The notes under the pieces were generated by a model. The model was not told the DNA's origin and made no database searches. It saw only the letters and a program-made list of their open reading frames with translations. A DNA stretch of 51,970 bases from an archaeon (lineage in GTDB: Archaea > Thermoproteota > Nitrososphaeria > Nitrososphaerales > CADDZS01). Made by a program: the position numbers and the translations under genes. Below, piece after piece: positions 34,197-43,123 of this stretch (position 1 is its first letter; every line of letters begins with the position of its first letter). The stretch is from contig CADDZS010000002.1 in assembly GCA_902812485.1 (NCBI GenBank), positions 1 to 51,970 on the forward strand. Direction: 5' to 3'.

Positions 34197-34919
34197 TTGA
34201 AAGCTCTCAATAGAAAGGATTTGTTTGGTGATTTGGCGGGATTTTCTTTGAAACCAACGAGATCGGAGGTATTTGGCAACCGCAAAGAATTCAAGTCGGC
34301 AGCCTTGATCGGGCTGGTCTTTCTTGCGTTCTCCTTTGCCTATAGTTTGATTGCATTCATCCATTACGAGCCCGCCGTTCACGTACACGAATACGCACCT
34401 TCAAAGATTGCTCTAGAAATCCTAGGTCACTTTACTTTGGGGCTTGTTCCTTCGCTTCTTCTTTTCGACCTAAACCTGAGCCTTCTCTGTGCTTCTACCG
34501 CAGTTCTGATAGATTCGGATCACATTCTAGCAGCTGCAGATTTCAACGTGAGCGGAAGGCCAGACCACTCGTTTCTCTTTGCAGCTTTTTCAGCTATTGT
34601 GATACTTCTCGCTGCTGAGAGGTTTCATCTTCCAGACAAGGCCTTTGTAAAGTCGGCTTTCGTGGGGCCAATAACACTTTTCTCACACATTTCATTTGAC
34701 ATCTTCGCCGCTACGAATTCAGGTGCTTCTAGCTTTCCACTGATGGTTCCATTCAGTTTCAGCGGCTTTTATCTTCCTCCGTATTACTGGCTCTTGTTTG
34801 AATTCATAGCCGCTGGATTCTCAATTTGTGGATTCCTTCTATCAAGAAGATTTGGTCGCACCGTCCAAAAACAGGAAGAGCCGAGCTCAATAGATCAACG
34901 AGTAAAGATTTCGAAGTAA
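34197..34919 (+). CDS. membrane protein, YdjM-like metal-dependent hydrolase family
   Basis: A 240-residue membrane protein with about five hydrophobic segments. Motifs recall the membrane-bound metal-dependent hydrolase (YdjM/DUF457) family: DSDHIL (about 102-107), RPDHSFLFA (about 120-128) and TLFSHISFDIFA, i.e. paired Asp/His ligands in neighbouring helices. The N-terminal 40 residues are polar and basic, probably cytoplasmic. TTG start; it is divergent from cdvB, so a shared promoter region of 165 bases controls both. Family assignment is moderate. Confidence 0.6.
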   Translation: MKALNRKDLFGDLAGFSLKPTRSEVFGNRKEFKSAALIGLVFLAFSFAYSLIAFIHYEPAVHVHEYAPSKIALEILGHFTLGLVPSLLLFDLNLSLLCASTAVLIDSDHILAAADFNVSGRPDHSFLFAAFSAIVILLAAERFHLPDKAFVKSAFVGPITLFSHISFDIFAATNSGASSFPLMVPFSFSGFYLPPYYWLLFEFIAAGFSICGFLLSRRFGRTVQKQEEPSSIDQRVKISK

Positions 34920-35131
34920 GTAAAGACAAAGTACAGTCTAAACCATCTTGAATTTTCCTCTGTGGAATACATGCGATTGTCATAATTACGCTGGAGAAGA
35001 TTCCATTGAATCTGAATTGAGGGATTGAAAAGTTCCTCAAATTGCTTTGTCACATCCTTGCGTCATGACAAAAGTTGTTTGAAAAATGGACCGGCATGTA
35101 TTATTAGAACGTTAGATTCAAAGGACAATCA

Positions 35132-35323
35132 GTGAAAGCAAAGTGGATGATAGACATGAGTGCTAGGTTTCGAGTATCCCCGGTGTCACAATTCATCTTG
35201 AAAGAACAGAATGGAAAACTAGGAGAGAACTCCATTTTTGAAAGCCACGTTGTTGATCTCGGTGAACACCGCAGATCTTTTAAGGTGGATCAGCTATTCC
35301 TAATTGAGAACTCTTTTGGATGA
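35132..35323 (+). CDS. possible small protein (63 aa)
   Basis: GTG-started frame in the 34920-35427 spacer giving KAKWMIDMSARFRVSPVSQF and a mixed alpha/beta remainder ending ENSFG. It has a more protein-like mix than most frames of this size, but no ribosome site or known family. The rest of the spacer shows nothing. Confidence 0.3.
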   Translation: MKAKWMIDMSARFRVSPVSQFILKEQNGKLGENSIFESHVVDLGEHRRSFKVDQLFLIENSFG

Positions 35324-35427
35324 GAAAGGATAACATATCAGGAAAAAGAAGCAAGACTTCGCAGACAAGAAGATAAAAAGTAAATTTTGATCAGCTGATA
35401 TCGAGCGGGATTTCAAGAGGTGGAAGA

Positions 35428-35718
35428 TTGGCACAAGGAGTAACCCGAAGTGAACTTAGAAAGGTAAGAGCAATAGTCTCACTGATAGGGGAGGAAAATC
35501 TTAGCAGTCTGACTAAGACGAAGTATCAGTGCGTAAGAGGGCTTCACATCTATGCTAGCACAAATGAAGACAATGAACTTTCGCTGAGTATTTGGAATGA
35601 ACCGAAAGAGAAGGAAACTTCGCGATGTCTATTTGCAGACCGAATCAATTTGCGCGCGTTCATGGCGGCCATGGCCTATTGGAGACCTCGGTACCCAGCA
35701 GCGGTAAGCTATCAGTAA
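35428..35718 (+). CDS. hypothetical small protein (96 aa)
   Basis: A 96-residue protein of unknown family. The first part is basic and helical (MAQGVTRSELRKVRAIVSLI), the second has a beta character (GLHIYASTNEDNELSLSIW), ending in a hydrophobic-aromatic helix (LRAFMAAMAYWRPRYPAA). TTG start; AGAGGTGG lies about 9 bases upstream as a plausible ribosome site. No neighbours on the same strand give a clue. Confidence 0.5.
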   Translation: MAQGVTRSELRKVRAIVSLIGEENLSSLTKTKYQCVRGLHIYASTNEDNELSLSIWNEPKEKETSRCLFADRINLRAFMAAMAYWRPRYPAAVSYQ

Positions 35719-35894
35719 GTTTCTAGGCACATCGAGCTCGCTAACCATCTTTTTTCCTCCCTCGACTTAAAGAATAGTTCGGATGGCTCTGCTGCAATTG
35801 AAGACCGCGGCTTAGCTAGGCCATTTTGTAACTGAACTTGTCTTTCTAAGCCGAGCGAATTCCAATTGTTCTTTTAATTTCCTTGAGAAGGATC

Positions 35895-36278
35895 ATGCCT
35901 GTAAAAACAAACTCCCGCAGCAGAGCAAAGGGCAATCTATCCGTTATCATTCCGGAGCTTGACAGAAGACTGCTTGAACAATACGGTTTCGATCTTACAA
36001 AGATTGACTCGGTTCACTACAATCAGGCAATAATCAATAAGCTAAGCATAAGGCAGTTAGATAGACTGAAGATGTTGCTACTTAGGAGCGAGCCCTTCTC
36101 GAGGGGCGTCGTGCCAAAGCGCATCGTGAAGAGCGTATCGAAGAACAATCCAAAGGGTTTCGCGGAAGCATTGGCTCGGTTGAAGGGAGGTACTAGGCGA
36201 ATGCAAGCAAAAAAAAGGGAGACAATGGGGATGTTGCTTTGCATGAAAGAGGATTTTGTGCCCTCAAACCTTGAGTAA
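35895..36278 (+). CDS. hypothetical basic protein (127 aa)
   Basis: A 127-residue, strongly basic protein; not recognised. Residues about 15-60 have helical character (VIIPELDRRLLEQYGFDLTK), followed by a basic region (FSRGVVPKRIVKSVSKNNPK) and a Lys/Arg-rich helix with GGTRRMQAKKRETMG. Such charge suggests nucleic-acid binding, which is only inference. The frame opens at a TTG at 35883; I prefer the ATG four codons later (MPVKTNSRSRA). Confidence 0.55.
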   Translation: MPVKTNSRSRAKGNLSVIIPELDRRLLEQYGFDLTKIDSVHYNQAIINKLSIRQLDRLKMLLLRSEPFSRGVVPKRIVKSVSKNNPKGFAEALARLKGGTRRMQAKKRETMGMLLCMKEDFVPSNLE

Positions 36279-36563
36279 TTCCTTATCGAACGAATCAAAT
36301 CCAATCCTTTCTTTCTTTCTTGTTTAAACATGCAATATTCTCGTTTTGTCAACACTATCCGCCCTTAAATTCAATTTTCACATGTTTCATGGCCTCACGT
36401 ACCTCCTGTCTCTCCCCCCTCTACTCTTTCCTGTGTTGTTATCACAGTCTTATTCGAGCTTTGTTTAGAATATTGGCCAGCATAGGGCATAATTCAAGAA
36501 AGGATTATAGCCCACAGAAAACTTTCTGAGTGAAGATAGGAAAATCAGGGTGACACCTAGAAT

Positions 36564-36794
36564 TTGCCTAAAGCAATTGTTTTGGTGAATGCCGATGTGG
36601 GAAAGGAGAACGAGGTATATTCTTCGATAAAGCAGATTCCCGAGGTAATCGAAGTCCATACGAGCTACGGGACCTATGATATCATAGCGATCATCAATGC
36701 TGAAACCAATGAAAAGCTGAAAGGGATAATCACTTCGAAAATCCGTTCGATCCCCTCTATTCGGTCCACGCTTAGTATGCCTGTTGTCGAATGA
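36564..36794 (+). CDS. stand-alone Lrp/AsnC ligand-binding (RAM) domain
   Basis: A 76-residue protein equal to the C-terminal RAM half of an Lrp/AsnC regulator without any DNA-binding half: KAIVLVNADVGKENEVYSSI, VIEVHTSYGTYDIIAIINAE and PSIRSTLSMPVVE. The GTYDII segment is the classic dimer/ligand contact. Such single-domain proteins form ring oligomers, bind amino acids or thiols, and may modulate full-length Lrp proteins such as that encoded at 38335. TTG start. Confidence 0.87.
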   Translation: MPKAIVLVNADVGKENEVYSSIKQIPEVIEVHTSYGTYDIIAIINAETNEKLKGIITSKIRSIPSIRSTLSMPVVE

Positions 36795-36918
36795 TTCGGA
36801 TGTCCCAAGACAACTTGGCATCCTCCTTCTCTCTCTTTTTCCTCAATTCCTTCCTTTCCTGTAGTCGGAAGGAAAAGACGAGGTATGCACGGGTGGATGA
36901 CTTGGGAGTGATGAGTAT

Positions 36919-38169
36919 CTACGTTCCCTCTCCCCAGCTTGAAAGGTAGTGCTGTTGTTCCTTTGTGAGTTCGTCGATGCTGATTCCCATGCTTTCAAGC
37001 TTTAGCCTTGCAACTTGCTCATCCTGCGAGCGCGGAATCTCGTAGACATCAGGCTTGAGATTCTTTCCTTCCTTCGCAAGTCTAAGTATTGAAAGGAACT
37101 GGTTTGCAAAACTCATATCCATGACCTCACTTGGATGCCCCTCAGCTGCGGCTAGATTCACGAGTCTCCCCTCCGCCAAAAGATAGAGCCTCCTTCCATC
37201 TTGAAGCGTGTACTCTCTATTGTCAGGTCTTATCTCCCTTGACCCCCTAGCAATGTTCTCAAGATCTGATACCGAGACTTCTACGTTGAAATGGCCTGCA
37301 TTAGCAAGTATCGCCCCATCTTTCATTACTGCAAAATGATCCTTTGTTATCACGTCCTTGCACCCCGTTGCGCTGATGAAAATGTCTCCGATGCGAGAGG
37401 CTTCGCTCATTTTCATGACTTCGAATCCTTCCATTCTTGCTTTGAGCGCTTTGATCGGATCCACTTCGGTGACTATTACGTTAGCTCCGAGACCACGAGC
37501 TCTTGAGGCAAGCCCTCTGCCGCAGTGCCCAAAGCCGGAGATAACAACGTTCTTACCCGCAAAGAGAACGTTGGTTGCCCTTATCACTCCATCGATCGCG
37601 CTCTGACCCGTCCCGTAGACATTATCAAAGTCCGATTTCGTTTCGGCATCGTTCACGGCAACTATGGGGTAGCGGAGCTTCCCCTCTTTAGCCATGGATC
37701 TTATACGGTGTATTCCCGTTGTGGTCTCTTCGGTGCCACCCTCTATGTGGCTCAAATATTCTGGGTGCTTTGTGTGAACCGTGAAGATGAGATCTGCGCC
37801 ATCGTCCAAAGTGAGCTTGGGACCGATCTTGAGTGTTTGTTCAATGCACCAATAATATTCTTCAGGCGATAGTCCCCTCCAAGCGAATATCTCAACTCCA
37901 GCTGCGTCAAGAGCTGCGGCCACATCATCCTGAGTTGACAGAGGGTTGCACCCACACCATGAAACCTCTGCGCCTGCCGCTTTGAAGGTCTCGACAAGAA
38001 CAGCAGTTTCTTTTGTGACATGAAGACAACCAGCAATTCTTACCCCTGATAATGTCTTCTCCGACGAGTGGCTCTTGCGCAGTCTCATGAGAACGGGCAT
38101 CCTCGATTCAGCCCATTCGATCTTCTTTCTCCCTGAATCTGCAAGCGAAGGGTCTCTAATCTTTCCCAT
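36919..38169 (-). CDS. ahcY: S-adenosylhomocysteinase
   Basis: A 416-residue enzyme that splits S-adenosylhomocysteine into adenosine and homocysteine, keeping methylation running. Seen: SLADSGRKKIEWAESRMPVL at the N-terminus, CNPLSTQDDVAAAL, LTLDDGADL, the NAD-binding ISGFGHCGRGLASRARG (the usual GYGDVG is GFGHCG here, common in archaea), and ATGCKDVITKDH. The C-terminal Lys-Tyr insert of eukaryotic enzymes is absent, as normal for archaeal ones. ATG start, with AAAGGAG some 20 bases upstream and a TATA-like CGTATATC about 55 bases upstream on the minus strand. Divergent from an Lrp regulator. Confidence 0.95.
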   Translation of the reverse strand: MGKIRDPSLADSGRKKIEWAESRMPVLMRLRKSHSSEKTLSGVRIAGCLHVTKETAVLVETFKAAGAEVSWCGCNPLSTQDDVAAALDAAGVEIFAWRGLSPEEYYWCIEQTLKIGPKLTLDDGADLIFTVHTKHPEYLSHIEGGTEETTTGIHRIRSMAKEGKLRYPIVAVNDAETKSDFDNVYGTGQSAIDGVIRATNVLFAGKNVVISGFGHCGRGLASRARGLGANVIVTEVDPIKALKARMEGFEVMKMSEASRIGDIFISATGCKDVITKDHFAVMKDGAILANAGHFNVEVSVSDLENIARGSREIRPDNREYTLQDGRRLYLLAEGRLVNLAAAEGHPSEVMDMSFANQFLSILRLAKEGKNLKPDVYEIPRSQDEQVARLKLESMGISIDELTKEQQHYLSSWGEGT

Positions 38170-38302
38170 TCATTCTCACTACAGTTCCGTTCTTGTACTC
38201 CTTTCCTTTTGCGTACCGGAGATATACGAGCTCTTTGTTATCAGGTACCCATCGTGCAATCTTACAGGATATAAGTTTTCCAAAATGCATACAAATGTTA
38301 GA

Positions 38303-38319
38303 TTTATGTTAACAGCTGT
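38303..38319 (+). promoter_or_regulatory. TATA element with overlapping palindromes, Lrp promoter
   Basis: TTTATG (38303-38308) lies about 29 bases before the TTG of the Lrp gene, as for a leaderless transcript. Two overlapping palindromes cover it: TGTTAACA (38307-38314) and ACAGCTGT (38312-38319). Lrp regulators often bind such sites at their own promoter; autoregulation and control of the divergent S-adenosylhomocysteinase gene are inferred. Confidence 0.4.
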
Positions 38320-38334
38320 GAAGTATTTAGAGCC

Positions 38335-38826
38335 TTGATTTCACAAAGCGTCAAAACACATACTTACTCTATCGACTCAATTGATCGCAAAATTCTGGAG
38401 CTTCTTGCGAGAGACTCTTCTCTCCCCACAAAGAAAATTGCGGATTATCTTGGTGTCACGAGACAAACTGTATCCGCAAGAATCTCAAGGCTCGAAAAAT
38501 CAAATGTGATCAGAGGATACAGAGCAAAGATCGACTATGAGGCTCTCGGGTACTCCACCTTCTTCCTCCTCTTTTTGAAGATTGGCAGATTTGAAAGGCA
38601 GTCTCTCGAGAAGGCTCTTCAGGAGTTCCGCTCTAGTCCTCACGTATTGCTCGATGTCTCGATAACTGGGGAGTGGGATGTGATGCAGCTATTAGCTTTC
38701 AGAAATACAGCAGAGTACGACCAATTCATCTCAAATCTCAGAACAAAATATGGCGACGTGTTCAAAGATACCAAAAGCCATGCGATTCTCAAAATCTTCA
38801 AGTTTCCAGACGATTTTATTCCTTGA
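38335..38826 (+). CDS. Lrp/AsnC-family transcriptional regulator
   Basis: A 163-residue full-length Lrp/AsnC protein. The winged helix (about 15-65) contains DRKILELLARDSSLPTKKIA and YLGVTRQTVSARISRLEKS as recognition helix. The RAM domain follows (about 80-150) with HVLLDVSITGEWDVMQLLAF, where the GxWD segment replaces the usual GxYD. It probably senses an amino acid or methylation-cycle metabolite. The position next to S-adenosylhomocysteinase, with palindromes in the shared 165-base promoter, suggests it controls that gene. TTG start. Confidence 0.92.
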   Translation: MISQSVKTHTYSIDSIDRKILELLARDSSLPTKKIADYLGVTRQTVSARISRLEKSNVIRGYRAKIDYEALGYSTFFLLFLKIGRFERQSLEKALQEFRSSPHVLLDVSITGEWDVMQLLAFRNTAEYDQFISNLRTKYGDVFKDTKSHAILKIFKFPDDFIP

Positions 38827-39011
38827 AGACATGCCCCCACTTTCTTCCCTCCTCAAAAGCCCCACAGTGGACTTTGATAAAATCCAGCACGTATTTTAAA
38901 TAGTATGAGCCGAAAACAATGATCAACGCAGAGGCTTTCATCCAGATCTGGCTTTTCCCCGCTTCGCTTAGCACTCAGGCTTTCGCGACAAAAAGGTAGA
39001 TCCTTCCAGAT

Positions 39012-40751
39012 TTGAAGCAGCAACAACACCAACGGCAGCAAGCTCAGGAGCTCACTGTAGACCACAAAGGCGAAGAGGCTGCAAATTTCGAACCCGCGAA
39101 GTTAATCAAAACCAAGGAAAATGTGTCAAAAAAAGAGAAAAGACATTGGTCAACGCTCAGGCACAACGGAATTTCGTTTCCACCCCCATACGTATCCGAT
39201 CCAAGAACCAATACCCTCATCATAAAGGGAGAGACTATTCGAATGACTCCCGAACAGGAGGAGATGGCAGTAGCTTGGGCCAAGAAAATTGGAACACCAT
39301 ATGTTGAGGACCCAGTATTTCAGGCCAATTTTCTTTCTGATTTTCTTAAATTATTCCCGGAAAAATTTCGGGATGCAAAGATCTCCGATATAGTCTTCCC
39401 TCAGCTTCCTGAAAAGAAGGAGCTAACGAAGGAAGAAAAGAAGGCGCTTGCCGCAGAGAGAAAGAAGAAGCGCCTCGAGCTTAAAGAAAAATTTGGCTAC
39501 GCAGTGGTAGACGGTGTCAGGACAGAGATCGCAAACTGGGTGGTCGAGCCCCCGGGTCTATTCATGGGTAGAGGTCAGCACCCAATGCGAGGACGTTGGA
39601 AACCCAGGATAAACGAAGAAGATATAACGCTCAACTTGGACGAAAACGCTCCTGTGCCGCCGGGCAAGTGGAAGGTCATTCACGCTCCAGATTGCATGTG
39701 GATAGCTTGCTGGACGGACAAGTTGTCGGGGAAAGTGAAGTATGTTTGGCTTCACGATTCTTCAAGTATACGCCAGCTTCGCGATAAGAGCAAGTACGAT
39801 AGAGCTAGAAATCTCGAAAGGAGTATTGAAAAGGTGAGGTCTTTCATTTCGAAATCTATGAATTCTCAAGACAAGAAAATCAGGATGATAGCAACGGTAT
39901 GTTTCTTAATAGATAAGCTTGCGATGAGGGTTGGCGATGAGAAGGATGAAGATGAAGCTGACACAGTTGGAGCTTCAACTCTACGAGTCGAGCATTTGAA
40001 GTTCTCCAATTCTACTACGAAGGTTGATTTCGACTTTTATGGAAAAGATTTCGTGCGTTGGCAGAAGACGCTCGAGGTTGAACCCAAAGATTCCATCGCA
40101 ATCTTGAACCTCAAGGAATTCTGCTCAGGAAAGAAGCCAGATGAGCTTGTCTTCGATGGAATCACCTCAAGACACGTTAACGATTTTCTGGGAAAGGCCT
40201 CCCCAGGGCTCACGGCGAAGGTATTCAGAACTTATCACGCCACGAATGAAGTGAAGGACTATCTCAAAAACTACGAGAGCTTCCCAGAAGGCACACCTGA
40301 ATATGATAAGATTTTCCAAGCAAAGATGGCAAACTTGGCGGCGGCAATAAGATGCAATCACAAGAGAACTCCGCCAAAGACATTTGAGCAGACTTTACAG
40401 AAGAAGAGAGATAGGCTATCGCAGCTCGAGGAGAAGGAAAAGAACGCAAAAACGGAGAAACAAAAGGCGAGCATCGCGATCAGAAAAGCGAAGATCAAGA
40501 AGCAGATCGAGCTAGCAGAGAAGACAAAGGACTACAATCTCAATACTTCGTTAAGAAACTACATTGATCCTAGAGTGTACAAGAAATGGGCAGACAAGGT
40601 TGGTCTTGACTGGAAAGTCCTTTACTCTGGTACTCTTCAGAGGAAGATGGCATGGGTGGAAGGTATGAGCGCTTCTTCTCAAACAGCTTCGCCCGAGGAA
40701 AGCGAAGGATCTCAAAGGATAGCCGTTCAGGTAAAAGCAAGATCCGAGTGA
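39012..40751 (+). CDS. DNA topoisomerase IB (eukaryote type)
   Basis: A 579-residue type IB topoisomerase, a hallmark of Thaumarchaeota among archaea. It relaxes supercoils by a 3'-phosphotyrosyl intermediate. The N-terminal 45 residues are Gln/His-rich and polar; then comes the core with HWSTLRHNGISFPPPY, FMGRGQHPMRGRWKPRI, and KLAMRVGDEKDEDEADTVGA (an active-site Arg region). A coiled linker (about 445-510) follows, then the C-terminal catalytic segment SLRNYIDPRVYKKW, where Tyr517 aligns with the eukaryotic active-site Tyr. A basic, Ser-rich tail follows. TTG start is the first in frame. It is flanked by the Lrp gene and a 386-base spacer, not by DNA-replication genes. Confidence 0.95.
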   Translation: MKQQQHQRQQAQELTVDHKGEEAANFEPAKLIKTKENVSKKEKRHWSTLRHNGISFPPPYVSDPRTNTLIIKGETIRMTPEQEEMAVAWAKKIGTPYVEDPVFQANFLSDFLKLFPEKFRDAKISDIVFPQLPEKKELTKEEKKALAAERKKKRLELKEKFGYAVVDGVRTEIANWVVEPPGLFMGRGQHPMRGRWKPRINEEDITLNLDENAPVPPGKWKVIHAPDCMWIACWTDKLSGKVKYVWLHDSSSIRQLRDKSKYDRARNLERSIEKVRSFISKSMNSQDKKIRMIATVCFLIDKLAMRVGDEKDEDEADTVGASTLRVEHLKFSNSTTKVDFDFYGKDFVRWQKTLEVEPKDSIAILNLKEFCSGKKPDELVFDGITSRHVNDFLGKASPGLTAKVFRTYHATNEVKDYLKNYESFPEGTPEYDKIFQAKMANLAAAIRCNHKRTPPKTFEQTLQKKRDRLSQLEEKEKNAKTEKQKASIAIRKAKIKKQIELAEKTKDYNLNTSLRNYIDPRVYKKWADKVGLDWKVLYSGTLQRKMAWVEGMSASSQTASPEESEGSQRIAVQVKARSE

Positions 40752-41137
40752 TAAAGAGACTCACACACATACTCCTAGAAGCGCTCGGACTCTCAACTCA
40801 TCGAAATGCAAGGCTCTCATTTCTGGCCCCTAGCTCTTCTTTACATTTCTGTCCAAGAAAGAAGCTTGCTTCAATCTGTTTGTTAGTTAGGCACCACCCG
40901 TGTCCCTATAGCAAATACCATCCATGGACTATTACACGATGAAAGGACAACAATAAGTGAGTCCGACTTGTGAATCTTGGTTATTACTGTTCCAGAATGG
41001 TCGAAGCTAAAGCGAAAAAGGAAGAAAGGAAGGAAAGACAACCAGACTTCCTTATACGCGAGGAATTAGGAAATTCATAGTCCTCAAGAAGGAGCAAAAA
41101 ACAGGAGCCCTTTCCCACAGAGTGTGAACAACCCCTG
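40752..41137. other. 386-base intergenic region after topoisomerase IB
   Basis: No RNA gene recognised. One 27-residue frame at 40997-41080 (MVEAKAKKEERKERQPDF...) precedes the ABC transporter and could be an upstream peptide, but it has no clear promoter or ribosome site. Confidence 0.35.
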
Positions 41138-42259
41138 ATGCAAATAGCAGATGGAAAAGAAACTTATTCAAAAGGAGGAGAAGATTCCAATGCGCAATCC
41201 TTCGCCATTTCTATCGAAAATCTCTCTCATAGCTATGACGGGAAGAAATACGTCATCTCTGATGTATCATTCAATGTTAACAGGGGCGAGATCTTTGGAC
41301 TACTTGGCCCAAACGGCGCCGGAAAGACTACCACGATAAAGATACTCACAACACTCATCCAGCCCTCAAAGGGTAACGTGAAAATCCTTGGATTTGATCT
41401 CAGAAAGGACGGGATGAAGATAAGGAGGCGCATTGGCGTTGTCCAACAAGACAGCTCGTTTGATTTTGCGACTGTTAGGCAAAATCTCGATCTTTACGGA
41501 TTTCTTTGGGGAATCCCAAAAGAAGAGAGAACGAAAAGATCGATTGAACTTATCAAAATGTTCGGACTCGAAGAAGTGGCGAACCAGCGCGCCTTCGACT
41601 TATCAGGAGGCCAGCAACGAAGATTGCAAGTCGCAAGGGAATTCATACACGACATGGATCTCTTATTCCTCGACGAGCCGACCGTCGGCCTCGACCCGCT
41701 GATGCGAAGACGTATCCTTGATCTTCTCAAGGAAAAGGCGCGGAAGGAAGGATTGACGATACTCTTTACGACTCACAATCTGGAAGAGGCCGATTACCTT
41801 TGCGACCGTGTCGCGATTATGGACAAGGGGCGGCTTCAGGCTCTTGATACTGTAGAAAGACTCAAGCGGATCTATGGAGGAACAAAAGCGATAGAGGTCA
41901 TCTTGGCTTCGTCGGTTCTAAACAGTGAAATCCCGATTTACGATAATTTCTTTCGCAAACTGAGGGAGGTTCAGGTAGACGTTGAAGTCTCAAAACAGCC
42001 TACGGATTCAGAGCCAGCTGTTATAGTCTCAAAACACCCAGAGAAGGTGATCGAGGCGATAATATCAGTTGCAAATGAGCAACGAGTCAAGATCGAGTGG
42101 TTGAATGTTAGGAAGAGCACTCTCGAAGACGTTTTCATCGAGGCTGTTGCTCCCTCGGGAAGCAGTGAAGAAGTCAGTAGCCAAGGAAATGCAAAGGAAT
42201 CTACAACAATAGCAAAATCATCAACACAAGGAGGAGGAGGGACTTCAGCTAATTCTTGA
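41138..42259 (+). CDS. ABC transporter ATP-binding protein (DrrA-like)
   Basis: A 373-residue ABC-2-type exporter ATPase. Walker A is GPNGAGKTT (57-65), signature LSGGQQRRLQVAREF, Walker B LLFLDEPTVGLDPL, and the switch His in FTTHNLEEADYL. The C-terminal extension (about 250-345) is the DrrA-type regulatory part with DVEVSKQPTDSEPAVIVSKH, and the last 30 residues are Ser/Gly/Thr-rich. Its TGA overlaps the TTG of the permease (TTGA), so the two are translationally coupled. It probably exports lipids, drugs or other hydrophobic compounds, or acts in resistance. Confidence 0.93.
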   Translation: MQIADGKETYSKGGEDSNAQSFAISIENLSHSYDGKKYVISDVSFNVNRGEIFGLLGPNGAGKTTTIKILTTLIQPSKGNVKILGFDLRKDGMKIRRRIGVVQQDSSFDFATVRQNLDLYGFLWGIPKEERTKRSIELIKMFGLEEVANQRAFDLSGGQQRRLQVAREFIHDMDLLFLDEPTVGLDPLMRRRILDLLKEKARKEGLTILFTTHNLEEADYLCDRVAIMDKGRLQALDTVERLKRIYGGTKAIEVILASSVLNSEIPIYDNFFRKLREVQVDVEVSKQPTDSEPAVIVSKHPEKVIEAIISVANEQRVKIEWLNVRKSTLEDVFIEAVAPSGSSEEVSSQGNAKESTTIAKSSTQGGGGTSANS

Positions 42260-43044
42260 GCTCTCTACCCAATTCCGTAAGACTTGCCTGGCGAAACCTC
42301 AGGGTCAACACCGATCCTGCATCGCTTGTAGTCATCTTGGGTCTCCCTGCCATGTATCTTGTGTTCATGGGGACGATGTATGTGAGCATAATTCCTCCGT
42401 TTTCGATTGGAGGATTTGAGTTTTCATATGCGTCTTATCTGATTGGAGGCATCCTCGCCTTTGAGAGCGTGATGGCTGGTACCATGGGAGGGAGCATGCT
42501 CTGGGCAGACCGGAGGTTTGGTATGTTCTCGCAGATTCTCTCTCTTCCGTTTACTAGGACGCAATATCTGGGAGGTGTCATACTCGCAACGGTCGCCGCA
42601 TCTCTAGCTGGCTCGCTCGCTCTTGTTGCGATAGCGATTCCGATGGGAAGCTCAATACATGTTTCTCCTGTCGGCCTTGTTTCGGTCATTGGTAGTCTCA
42701 TTCTCGGAGGAATTTTCTTTTGTTCTTTGATGCTCTTTGTTGCAGCGAAGGTCGATTCTAACAACGCATACAATTCGATTCAGATAGTAATAATTTTCAT
42801 AGTGAGCTTCGTAAGCGATGCCTACTATCCAATAAACTTGAGAACTCCTCTTCCGCTAAGGATAATCTCGTATCTCAATCCACTTACATATGTTGCGGAC
42901 GGAGTGAGGGCGGGTCTAGTTCCGTCGAGTAACTTCTTTGCAATTCTTAACCCAATCGAGACTTTGGTGCTCTTGGTAGAGACGATCGTAATGTTTCTTG
43001 TGGCTTACAGAACGTATGCAAATGTCAAGATAAACATGACTTGA
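42256..43044 (+). CDS. ABC-2-type transporter permease
   Basis: A 262-residue membrane protein with six hydrophobic helices, the usual DrrB/ABC-2 layout: an N-terminal cytoplasmic helix (SVRLAWRNLRVNTDPASLVV), core helices with AYNSIQIVIIFIVSFVSDAY and a final NPLTYVADGVRAGLVPS motif, typical of ABC-2 permeases. It forms the pore for the ATPase encoded just upstream, whose stop overlaps its TTG start. The substrate is unknown. It ends 80 bases before a convergent DUF5343-like gene. Confidence 0.92.
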   Translation: MSSLPNSVRLAWRNLRVNTDPASLVVILGLPAMYLVFMGTMYVSIIPPFSIGGFEFSYASYLIGGILAFESVMAGTMGGSMLWADRRFGMFSQILSLPFTRTQYLGGVILATVAASLAGSLALVAIAIPMGSSIHVSPVGLVSVIGSLILGGIFFCSLMLFVAAKVDSNNAYNSIQIVIIFIVSFVSDAYYPINLRTPLPLRIISYLNPLTYVADGVRAGLVPSSNFFAILNPIETLVLLVETIVMFLVAYRTYANVKINMT

Positions 43045-43123
43045 TCGGAGCGAACTCATCTTACAACGAGTGAGTGAGTTGGCTTCTCTTTCAGTGCTCA
43101 CTTATAAGTTGAACTCGTCCGAT

